Assembly (NCBI RefSeq): GCF_030052815.1
Contig: NC_079503.1
Span: 59,004,735 to 59,068,734 of the forward strand
Direction: 5' to 3'
DNA from: Hevea brasiliensis
Lineage: Eukaryota; Streptophyta; Magnoliopsida; Malpighiales; Euphorbiaceae
DNA length: 64,000 bases
The stretch's first letter is position 1. Each line of letters opens with the position of its first letter. The position numbers and the translations under genes are program-made. Below are positions 13,495 to 23,559 of this stretch, in pieces. The notes beneath the pieces were generated by a model that made no database searches, had not been told where the DNA came from, and saw only the letters and a list, made by a program, of their open reading frames with translations.

Positions 13495-14566
13495 TGGCAT
13501 GACAATATTAATATGTTCCTCCTCCATTTGTGGGGTGAGTTTGATATTTGACTATATTCCTCCCTCTCTGGCTTTCCAGTCTGAGGGTTGAGTTTGGATG
13601 AGTACTCATTAGCTAGCTAGCCACCTCCCTCATTGATTTCGATTAGTGGGGTGAGTTTGCCTTGTCGTGATGTACATATGGCATGTTTGGAAATTTTGTG
13701 TCATAGCCTAAGTTGTGCTATTGATTAGCAACACTATGATTATTAAATTGTTTAATCAAATTTGTGTTATATTAAGCTTTAGAAATTATGATTTACTATA
13801 AATGTGATTTGAAAAATTGTGAAATGTAATTGTGAGATTTTTGAATTATAAATTGTTCATAAATGTTTTATATTACGTATTTTGTATTTTGTTGTGCACC
13901 ACTGAGTATTTTTATACTCAGCGATAGCTTTCTTTGCTGTCGCAGATAGAGACAAGGAATAAGCCGTAGAGTGAGCTACTGATTGTTGGGACTTCACTGA
14001 TATTTTTGTATGGGTATTATTTTATACCCAATGTAATTTAGTTTGATGTAAATAAATATTGTTCACATATATTAATATAAAGTTGAGCAGTTGTATTTAT
14101 AAACTGTAATAGTATTATTATTGGATTTTATATTTGTAAATTAAACTTGTGAATGTAAATTAGCTTTACTGAATGCAATGTTGATGGAATTATTTTGAAA
14201 TGGTTTGATCTGAAAATTTTGAGTTGAATTGAGATTATTTGGAGGTTGGGAGTTGTGAAAATATTTATTGGAAGTGTCTTTTTCAGGTATTTGAAGAACT
14301 GTTTTCTCAAAATACAGACGGCACTCTGCCGAAATTTTTATAAAATTTGCGGACAAATAAAAATGGATAAAATTTTTTACTAGTTTTGCAACTTCAATTA
14401 AATGTTTTTAATTCCTACCAAAATGCTCACCACTTCCAAAAAAGTAAGAAAATAGTTTTAAAATCCCTTATAGGGTACTTAATGAGTTATTGGTAGGTGA
14501 AGTTCGGTAGTTCATTAGATATTCTACGGGATCATGTTATGCCTTACAGAGGGGTAAGGTGTGACA
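13495..14566 (+). mobile_element. E2 5' LTR, second part
   Basis: This is the rest of the LTR, after the TSD TGGCA (13495-13499). It ends GGTAAGGTGTGACA. It holds the third phased-box array (13514-13662), the double hairpin (13902-13943) and a further inverted repeat TGGGTAT/ATACCCA (14011-14030). It is followed directly by the primer binding site. Confidence 0.85.
13902..13943 (+). other. LTR double hairpin, A type (E2 5' LTR)
   Basis: Hairpin I is CTGAGTAT (13902-13909), loop TTTT, then ATACTCAG (13914-13921), a perfect 8 bp stem after the conserved TTGTGCACCA. Hairpin II follows at once: GCGATAGC (13921-13928), a 7-base loop, then GCTGTCGC (13936-13943), with one G-U pair. The same two-stem module occurs at the matching place in the B, C and D LTRs with different arm sequences. 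Its function is unknown. A structured RNA leader or 3' end is possible. Confidence 0.65.
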
Positions 14567-14574
14567 TGTTTTAG

Positions 14575-14586
14575 TGGTATCAGAGC
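14575..14586 (+). other. E2 primer binding site (tRNA-iMet)
   Basis: TGGTATCAGAGC lies eight bases after the LTR end at 14566. It is the complement of the 3' end of plant initiator tRNA-Met and is used by most Ty3/gypsy elements to prime minus-strand DNA. Confidence 0.92.
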
Positions 14587-14753
14587 AAAGGTTTTAAAAT
14601 AAATTTTGAACTGTGAATTTGAAATATTTTGTCGGTAAATATAACTGCTCAAATGTTTGATACATATAACATAATTACATCATGAATATGCACTAACGGA
14701 GGTCAACCTCCTTGTGTTTGTTATCAGAGAGTAGAAAATTTCTGGAAAATGGA

Positions 14754-16043
14754 ATGGAAGAGGGAGATCATTCCGTAGAGCAATTTATCGAGGCTGAGGC
14801 CCAAGGAGAAGCCCCAGCACTCCAGAATGTGAGTGGGTCAACCACTCTAGCTCCTCCTCAAGCACCGCAGTTCCTTGCTCAGTTTGCACAGCAGATGGCT
14901 GCATTCTTTCAACAAATGGTGGGAAATGTGCCACCTCAAGCTCAGATGCAAGCACCTGCAGCACAACCACAGCCCTCGGCTCGGCAATATGAAAAATTAA
15001 TGAAATTTGAGGCCACCGAGTTTAAAGGCACTGTGGATCCACTAGAGGCAGAACAGTGGTTAGAAAGAATGGAATGAGTTTTCAGAAAGCTGCAGTGTGT
15101 AGAAGAGTTGAAGTTTGAATATTCAGTATCACTTCTGCAAGGGGATGCATATGAGTGGTGGAAGACCATCCACTATAGCATGGTAGAGCCACCAGTCCTC
15201 ACATAGGCAGAATTTTTGAGGGAATTTCGGCAAAAGTGGTTCCCTAATACTTATGTAGACATGAAGTTACAAGAGTTTTTAAGTCTGAAGCAAGGGGACA
15301 GAACTATAGCAGAGTATGAGCGAGATTTCTCTCGACTAAGCCACTATGCTAGAAGTTTGGTCACCACCCCTAGAGACCAGTGTAAGAGGTTTGAGTCTTG
15401 GTTAAGGCCTAGCTTGAGAATGCAAGTGGTAGGGTTCCAACACTAGAATTTTTCTGAATTGATTTCACAAGCCCTAAAACTGGAAAGGATAGAATCAAAA
15501 GGGGCAGTGAAAAAGAGTACAAAAGAGAAAGAGAAAACAGAAAAAGCTACTGGTCAAACTACAGAAAGTAGTTCGAGGAAGAGAAAACATTTTGGAGGAT
15601 CTAGCTCACGCGAATCCGGTAGAGGTAGATCTTCTGGACAAAAACCACCTCGATTCGAACAGCAAACTCAGCAGACACACAGAAATACACTGTCGAATCG
15701 ACTTTGTGAGACTTGTGGCAAACCACATAGTGGAGTATGTTATAGAGCTATAGGAGCATGTTTTAATTATGGAGGGACTGGTCATTTTGCTAAGGATTGT
15801 GTAAGTCCATGTCGTTATGGATCATTTACCATGTTAGAAGGATCAACCCAAGTTTCTACCCCGAAGAGTTCACCAGCAGTTGGTAGAGGCAGAGGCAGAG
15901 GTAGGGGTGGTACACCTGAAAGTCAGAGTACTGTGAATCAACTAGGACTAGGTGATGCTCCAGTGAGAGTATACACTATGCGACGGAGGGACGAGGATGA
16001 GACTTCTGACATGGTTGCTGGTATTTTCTCGATTCTTAACTAA
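14754..16043 (+). pseudogene. E2 gag pseudogene ending just before the protease motif
   Basis: This is a capsid-nucleocapsid gene in one frame over about 430 codons. The chosen start M-E-E-G-D-H-S matches the E3 start; an upstream ATG at 14712 shares the frame. In-frame stops lie at 15075 (TGA), 15204 (TAG) and 15444 (TAG). There is no frameshift. The N-terminus is Gln/Pro/Ala-rich. The middle is a retrotransposon gag fold (for example EYERDFSRLSHYA), followed by a basic Ser/Arg linker. A CETCGKPHSGVC segment precedes the knuckle CFNYGGTGHFAKDC, whose second Cys is now Tyr. The frame ends ...GIFSILN-stop. In E5 the equivalent GTFSLYN runs on into the protease DPGSTHS motif, so the protease and all of pol are missing. 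Confidence 0.85.
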
Positions 16044-17066
16044 GATATGTATATGTGTTAAAAAAAAATTTGATATGTTAGTGACTAGTCTTTTTAAAAT
16101 TAATTTTGGAAGAGTTTGTCAGTGAAAAATATTTGCTAGCATACAAGAATTCGTAAAGTTAATTAGTAAGCCTAATTAGGTAAGGCAAGAGAACCTAAAA
16201 GTAAGTTATAGTAATATAGCTACCTTAAATGCGGGTAAAGTTATTACTGCTGATAGGTGTCAGTGGGTACCATAATCAAAATAAGTTTAAGATATTAGTG
16301 GATTTGAAAGAAATAAGATATAGGAAAGTTTGATCTATTGGGATGTATCGTAGTAACTATACAATATTCTTGATGTTTGTACTGTAAGCTGCAGATTACA
16401 GTACTGACTTGGGATTTATTGTGTAGAGCTACGTACTACCCAATAGTACACGAGGATAAGAATAGTTGCAAATGACATCTGTTTTGGTATAGTTATGATA
16501 AGATAAAGTTTTTTTATTGGAAAGGATTTTGAAAATCCTAACCTGGGATTTAAAACTCTAAAGTTAGAATATTGAAAGGTTATAGTTCAGTACAAAAGAA
16601 AGTAATGACTACACATCAGTGTAAAATAAGCTATAGAATATCGATAGAAAAAAAAAAAAAGAAGACTACAAAGGAAAATAGTTGCTAAAACAACAGTAAG
16701 AAAAGACTAAAATATTCTAAACTAAACTGAAGGTTACATCAAATGATTAAGAGATTTGATAAGAAAAGAGTAAAACTAAGTTCTCACCCATAGGATCGTA
16801 CGAGGTCTTAGAAAAAGTAGATCCATTAGCACACAGATTTGCTTACCTCTAAAATTGAAATGAATTTGAATCTAACTTATGACAGAAGTTCATAAGAAAC
16901 TGGGCACACGAGGTAAGCAATCGATGAGTAAATAGCGTTGGTTAAAGTGCTACGGACCATTATTCCGATTATGAAGCTACGTAGAAATGTGAGAAAAATA
17001 TAAGAAAATAACACGTATGACTACTTGAGGACAGATAGTGAACACAATTTCGAGGATGAAATTAAT
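16044..17066 (+). other. E2 internal spacer with a pol 3'-end remnant
   Basis: This is AT-rich sequence with no usable ORF. At about 16783-16852 a translated trace resembles the integrase C-terminal GPY/F region (…IGSYEVLEKVDPLAHRF…; compare E5 IGPYEVIERVGPVAYRL). The end (about 17046-17066) keeps the conserved TTTCGAGGATGAAATT found before chromovirus PPTs. This suggests that pol was removed by an internal deletion rather than never being present. Parts match E3 7199-8289. Confidence 0.6.
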
Positions 17067-17092
17067 TTTAAGGGGGGGGGGGGGGGGAGAAT
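17067..17092 (+). other. E2 polypurine tract with a 16-G run
   Basis: TTTTAA is followed by 16 consecutive G (17072-17087) and AGAAT, directly before the 3' LTR. It is the plus-strand primer site. The G run is longer than in E3 and may be slippage in vivo or a sequencing error. Confidence 0.85.
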
Positions 17093-19720
17093 TGTAACAC
17101 CCCTATTTGCATAGCTTGGTAAATTACACCGTTCCGGAGACCGGTGTAGGTCCGGACAATTAAGAGGATTAGAACTATGTTTAAGATACCTAGAGAAGCC
17201 TTGAACACAAATAATTACTAATTGTCAAATAGTTAAGTATAAATAAGAAAAACAGAACATAAAAAGTTAAGTGAGCCGAGAGTCACAGCGATGGGTGACC
17301 TTCTCAGGAAGAACTGCGAGGTTGATTTAAACTCAAATTTCAAACCGTAAAATGTGACTCCGCGGTCCTTAGGACTATTGCGAACACAGTGAAAAAGAGA
17401 AAATCACGAAAAAGAATTGCTAAGCTAGTCAAATAATTAGGTCAGGGATCCAGAAGAAATATTGAATTATTTACAAACCGGATCGAACTGACGAGGGGCA
17501 ATTTGGTCAATTCACCCCTAGAGCTGACTCCTGACCTAATTGTCCAATAAAATCAAAAAAAAGAAAATTTTGAGATCAAGAATTAAATTAAAGAACTATG
17601 GAAAAAAGAAAGGAAAAAGAAAAGAAAAGAAAATTTGAATTATGACATCATCATGGATGACACATGCATGACCCAATAAATGATAATTTTTAATTTAAGA
17701 AACTTTAAGATAATTTTGACTTAAAAGACAGTTAAAAAAAATGAAATGATGAAAATTTCAAAATATAATTGAATTATGACCTCATGCATGGCATAATTAA
17801 ACTTTTAAAAATTAATTAATTAATTATGGGATAATTATCTTATTATAAGAAGACAAAAATTAAAAGGAAAAAGCATTTTTTCTTCTTCCCTAAAACTTTA
17901 GCTGGCTCCTATTTTCTCCTCTCTCTTTCTCTTTTCAATTTCCTCCATTAATGGTCATTTAAGCTTCTTAAACCCTATCATTTCTTCATAAATTTCATAC
18001 TCACCAAAGTAAGGTCTTGCTCTTTAGCTTTGATAGAGAGATTGGAAACAAGAAAAATAAAAAAAGAAGTGAAGATTTGGAGTTACAAATTATGCTCAAT
18101 AAGTAAGTTCATCTTTTCAACTTAATTTGAGTAAAATGCCTAGAAATGAGCTTGAATAAGTTGATTGGTAATGTTTATATACTTTGATTTAGTGAGATGT
18201 AACAATTATTGAATTAGGGTTCTTAACCTAGGGTTTTGGAGAAAAAATTTTGAAAATTAGTCAAATGGTATGTTTGACCTTGTTTGAGCTGAAAAATAGT
18301 TATATGTGACCAATTGTGGTATGTTGGAAGTGTGGGAATCAAGTGGAAATTCGGATTGGTTATGGGCATTATGCAGGCAGCAGGACCAAGATCCCTTTCA
18401 GAGACCAAAACTGAAAATTTATCAACCTAATTGGTGTGAGGCTAATTGAGAATGAAACTAGACACAAAATGACACATTTTTTATTCAAGAAATCATGCCC
18501 AGAAAGTGACTAAAACCTAGTGAACAAATTGACCAAATCCGGAATTGAGTGTTATGCCCTGTACAAAAATGACCAAATGAACAGTTTTTTGGCCATAACT
18601 TGGGTTAGGCAGTTCTAAATGACCTAAAATTTTACCAGTAGAAAGCTGAGATATAGACCTACAACTTTTATGAAGAACACAAACCCAAATTATGCACTTA
18701 ACCAAGTCATTTAGCCACCCAAAGTTGGTGACCTAAAACTGCCAGAACTAGTTTTGTTGCCCAGAAAATCTGAGTTAGGCCAATTCTGCAAGCCATATTC
18801 AAATGGTTATAACTTGAGCTACAAAGCTCCAAATGAAGTGATTCAAAAAGGGAAATAAAGTTAAGACAATAAGGAACAATTTCTATGAAGAAAACTTGGC
18901 CAAATTCTAACAGCAACATGACCAATGGAACAGTGCAAAATAGGTCACCAAAATTGAAAATTTATAATTTTGCCTAAAAGACTTAAGTTTTGAGAAAACA
19001 ACCAAAACCAACAAAATTGGTGACCAAAATGTGGTAAGTGAGTATAGTTGGAGTTCCCATACCTTTTAAGCATAAGAAAGTCAATATTTTGACTTGAATT
19101 GTATCATGAATAGTAACCTCAACATGAAAATTTTCAAGAATGTATGTTTAAGCATATTGGAGCTAGAATTAAACATAGATAAATTAATTATTGGAATTAT
19201 TGTGAGATAAGATACTGAAAGACTATAAATTTCGTGTTTCAACTGAAAAAGACCCGGAAGGTCTAAGAGACTGAGTCAAGGCCTAGAGGTGACTCACGTC
19301 AAGTTTGTGCACAATAAACCCTAATTTATCGTTTTATCATAGAAAACTTGTTCAGTTATACATTGTGAAATTATTGTGTTAATTATGAGCTTTGAGAACT
19401 ACTGTGTTGCCACTTTATGGATGGAAATTTGACTTTTGAAATTGATTGTGTTTTGCATAAAATATTTGAATAACTTGATTTAAATTGTTTTTAATTCACA
19501 CTTGGCATGGCAATATTAATATGTTCCTCCTCCACTTGTGGGATGAGTTTGATATTTGACTATATTCCTCCCTCTCTGGCTTCCCAGTCTGAGGGGTGAG
19601 TTTGGATGAGTACTCATTAGCTAGCTAGCCACCTCCCTCATTGATTTCGATTAGTGGGGTGAGTTTGCCTTATCGTGATGTACACACAGCATGTTTTGGA
19701 AATTTTATGTCATGGCCTAA
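17093..19720 (+). mobile_element. E2 3' LTR, first part
   Basis: It starts TGTAACACCCC immediately after the PPT and aligns with 896-3317 and then 13495 onward. It includes the phased boxes (19521-19670). It is cut at LTR position 2628 by E4 (TSD CCTAA, 19716-19720 and 23271-23275). It contains no gene. Confidence 0.88.
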
Positions 19721-20334
19721 TGTCACACCTTACCCCTCTGTAAGGCATAACATGATCCCGTAGAATACCTAATGAACTACCGAACTTCACCTATCGATAA
19801 CTCATTAAGTACCCTACAAGGGATTTTAAAATAATTTTCTTATTTTTATAAGTGGTGAGTATTTTCTAATAGATATTAAAATCATTTATTCAAAGTTTTA
19901 AACTAGTAAAAATTTTTGTCCCATTTTATTTTTCCGCAAATTTTATAGAAATTTCGGCAGAGTGCCATCTGTATTTTGAGAAAACAGTTCTTCAAATACC
20001 TGTAAAAAGCCCTTCCAATGATTTATCTCAACAACTTCATCAAATCCACAACCATCCCAAACAATTTCAACATCATTCCTCAATTTCCAAAATTCAACAA
20101 TTATCAAAATACTATTAATCAATTTCATTCAAATTAAAATAAAATACTTCCATTCATATTTCATTTAAGATAAAACAATTTATATACATCACTCTAAATA
20201 TCAACATTAGGAAAAATTCAAACCAAAATTTATTACAAGATTTATACAACTTTATACAAGCTGCTCAAAGGCCAATTTTACATGTCCATACAATTACGTG
20301 CATTACATACATCAAAATGAATTTTTACAGTCAG

Positions 20335-20351
20335 GGTATAAAATATACCCG
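20335..20351 (-). other. LTR inverted repeat GGGTATA/TATACCC (E4)
   Basis: GGGTATA, AAA, TATACCC form a 7 bp perfect inverted repeat. It corresponds to TGGGTAT/ATACCCA at 14011-14030 in E2 and to GGTATAC-TGA-GTATACC in the B LTR E6 (about 30709-30725). It lies about 70-100 bp from the double hairpin in each. Confidence 0.5.
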
Positions 20352-20442
20352 ATAACTTCAAAGCAGGTAGTTTCTCTATTCTCAGCAGCTCACTCTGCTG
20401 CTCTTCTAGTCTCTATATCTGTGACAGCAATAACAGCCATCG

Positions 20443-20460
20443 CTGAGTACTAGAACTCAG
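20443..20460 (-). other. LTR hairpin I, A variant (E4)
   Basis: CTGAGT and ACTCAG form a 6 bp stem around a 6-base loop. They sit next to TGGTGCAC, the reverse complement of the conserved GTGCACCA. The stem is shorter than in the other A copies but is kept. Confidence 0.55.
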
Positions 20461-23270
20461 TGGTGCACAACATACTAAAATATTCTTTATGCAGAATTTA
20501 AATTATATTTATTCAAAAAAATTAGACTGAACATGAGAATTAAATACAAAATATGAATTATGAGATTTTAATCTAAACAAGTTCATTTCAAAGTGTCAAA
20601 ACCAATTTCATAAAACCCACAGTTATATCATGCCATTCGAAACAAATATAATCTCAATAGCCAGAGGCTAAGGAGAAGTCACAACACAAGGCTAGCTAGC
20701 TCAAATATATGGGAACCCATTCTTTTTCTTCTTCTACTGGCACACACCTCAACACTTCAGCCAAAGAAGGAATCAAAACTCGAAACTGATTTCCTCCACT
20801 AGTCATGCTAGTGAGGTGTTCAAATATACGGTCATGACACTGTGGTTTCAAAACTTATCTTAACAATTTACTAAACATTTATTGCCATTTCAAATATACG
20901 CAAATAAACTTTCAATAATTTAAATTAAAAGCATAATAAACATTTCAAGACAATGATATCACAATTCAATATTTCAATTCATTCAAAACAATGTGCAGAA
21001 GAAAATTTACAAAAATTCTATGTTGTGCACAAACCTTATACGAGTCACCTCTTGGCCTTGACTCGATCCCTCGAGTTCTTTTTCGGTATTCTTTTCCATT
21101 GAAACACATAGTTTCATACTGTTTCAGTATCATAACTTATCATAAATCCAAAAATAATTTCAAATTTACTTTTACCTATCTTTAATATGCTAAACTTGAC
21201 ATTCTTTAAAATTTGTGTTTAGAAGTTACTATTCACTACACTATTCAAGTCAATTTGTTGACTTTCTAAGGCTTAATAGGTATGGGAATTCCAACTTCAC
21301 CCACATACCACATTTTGGTCACTAAATTTGTTGGTTTTGGTTGTTTACTCAAATTCTAAGTCTTTTAGGAAAATTTGCAATTTTTCAGTTTTGGTGTCTT
21401 AAGTTACACTATTCCATTGGTCATTTTTCTGTTTGAATTTGGTAAAACTTCCTTCATAGAAAATGTTCCCTATTGTCTTAACTTTATTCTTCTATTTGGA
21501 TCACTCCAATTTGAGTTTTGTAGATCAAGTTATAGCCATTTGAACATGGCTGGCAGATTGGCCTAACCCAGATTTTCTGGGCAAATTTCTGGGTTCTGGC
21601 AGTTTTAGGTCACCAAATTTGGGTGGCTAAATGATTTGGTTAATGGCATAATTTGGGTTTATGTTCTTCATGAAAGTTTTAGGTCTATATCTCAACTATC
21701 CACTAGTAAAATTTTAGGTAATTTAGACCTGCCTAGCCCAAGTTATGGCTAAATGAACAAATACTATTCATTTGGTCATTTTTGTACAGGGCAGAACACT
21801 CATATCCTGATTTGGCCAATTTGTTCACTATGCTATGGTCACTTTTTAGCGATGATTCCTAAATGAAAAATGTGTCATTTTGTGTCTAGTTTCATTCCCA
21901 ATTGGCCTCACACCAATTTGGCTTGTAAATTTTCAATTTTGGTCCTTGAAAGGGACCTTGGTCCTGCTGCCTGCAGCATGACCACATTCAATCGAAATTT
22001 AAACTCAATTCCAACACTTCCAACACACTTCATTTGGTCACAAATGACCATTTCTCACCTCAAAGAAGGTCAAACACACCATTTGACTAATTCTCACATT
22101 TTTTCCTTCCAAACCCTAGGTCCAAAACCCTAACTTCCATGTTTAGTTCATTTGTTGAATTATAAATGCATATTTAGTTTTCATTCACTTATTCTCACTT
22201 AACTACTTTCTAATTTGCATCAAATCACCCATTTCAAACATAAATCCTAGCTAGTTGAATTCATATATAGTCCCTCAATAATTGTTTTCTTTTCATTTAA
22301 AGTTAATTTCTAACTTACATCAATTACTTAAACAAGAATTCAATAGATAATTTGAAGAATTTGTCACTAACCTCTTGTGAAGTTTCCTAAAGCTTCAATT
22401 TCCCTTTATTTTCCTTCAAATTTCCTTCTCAATAGGCTTGCCAAGATCCAAGAACAAGTTTTATTTAGGAAAATTGTGGGATTTATAAGGTTGATTTAAG
22501 CTTTAAAAGCATGAAATTAAGTATCTATGGAGGATTTAGTGAGAAAAGGGAGAGAGATGAGAAGCTACGGAAAAAAAGAAGAAGAAGAAGATAAAAATTT
22601 GGCTTTTTAATTTTGTTTTTATTCTTTAATTTGATTTAGTCAATTAGTTAATTGAATTAAAATTAATTATGAAGTCAGTTGCATCATCATGATGATGTCA
22701 TCAATTGCTTTAACTTTCTTTTTTCATTTTTTTTTAAATTTTCCTTTAGTTCTTTTAATTTAATTCTCAATTATGAAATTTTTTTTTCTCCGATTTTATT
22801 TGACAGCTAGGTCAGGAGTCAGCTCTCGGGGTCAATTGACCAAATTGTCCCTCGCCGGTTCGATCCGGTTTGCAAATAATTCAATATTTCTTCCGGATCC
22901 CTGACCTAATTATTTAACCGACTTAACAATTCTTTTTCGTGATTTTCTCTTTTTCGTGATTTTCTCTTTTCCACTGTGTTCGCAATAGTCTTAAGGACCA
23001 CAACGTCATATTTTACGATTCGAAATTTGAGTTTAAATCGATTTCACAGTCCTTCCCGAGAAGGTCACCTATCGCTATGACTCTCAGCTCATTTAACTTC
23101 TTATGTTCTGTTTTTCTTATTTATACTTAACTAATTGACAATTACTAATTATTTTTTTTTAGGGCTTATCTAGTTATCTTAAGTGTTGTTCTAATCTCCA
23201 TAATTATCCAGACCGACACCGGTCACCGGAATAGTGAAATGTACTAGGCTATACAAATGGGGGTGTTACA

Positions 23271-23559
23271 CCTAAGTTGTGTTATTGATTGCCAACACTA
23301 TGATTATTAAATTGTTTAATCAAATTTGTATTATATTAAGCTTTGAAAATTATGATTTGCTATAAATGTGATTTGAAAAATTATGAAATGTGATTGTGAG
23401 ATTTTTGAATTATAAATTATTCATAAATATTTAATATTATGCATTTTGTATTTTATTGTGCACCACTGAGTATTTTTATACTCAGCGATAGCTTTCTTTG
23501 CTTTCGCAGATAGAGACAAAGAAAAAGCAGCTGAGTGAGCTACTGATTGTTGCGACTTC
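23271..23559 (+). mobile_element. E2 3' LTR, second part
   Basis: This is the continuation after E4. It includes the A-type hairpin I (23466-23485) followed by GCGATAGC...GCTTTCGC (23485-23507). It is cut at LTR position about 2912 by E5, whose TSD is ACTTC (23555-23559) and ACTTT (38040-38044). Confidence 0.85.
23466..23507 (+). other. LTR double hairpin, A type (E2 3' LTR)
   Basis: CTGAGTAT, TTTT, ATACTCAG (23466-23485) is identical to the 5' LTR copy. Hairpin II keeps GCGA/TCGC and loses one inner pair (GCTTTCGC in place of GCTGTCGC). Confidence 0.6.

Larger units (their letters stand above)
19721..23270 (-). mobile_element. E4: A-family solo LTR, reverse orientation
   Basis: This 3550 bp unit has ends TGTCACACC...GGGTGTTACA and a perfect 5 bp TSD CCTAA. 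It is a full A-type LTR with no internal region, the usual product of LTR-LTR recombination. It is clearly diverged from the E2 LTRs (for example in its box array near 20640-20830). It carries an A-type hairpin variant at 20443-20460. Confidence 0.88.

Noticed and set aside
14575..14586. tRNA-Met gene at the TGGTATCAGAGC sites
   Set aside because: Only the 12-base complement of the tRNA 3' end is present. These are primer binding sites next to LTR ends.
14785..15169. Minus-strand ORFs opposite E2 gag
   Set aside because: They are shadows of the plus-strand gag, with no domain.
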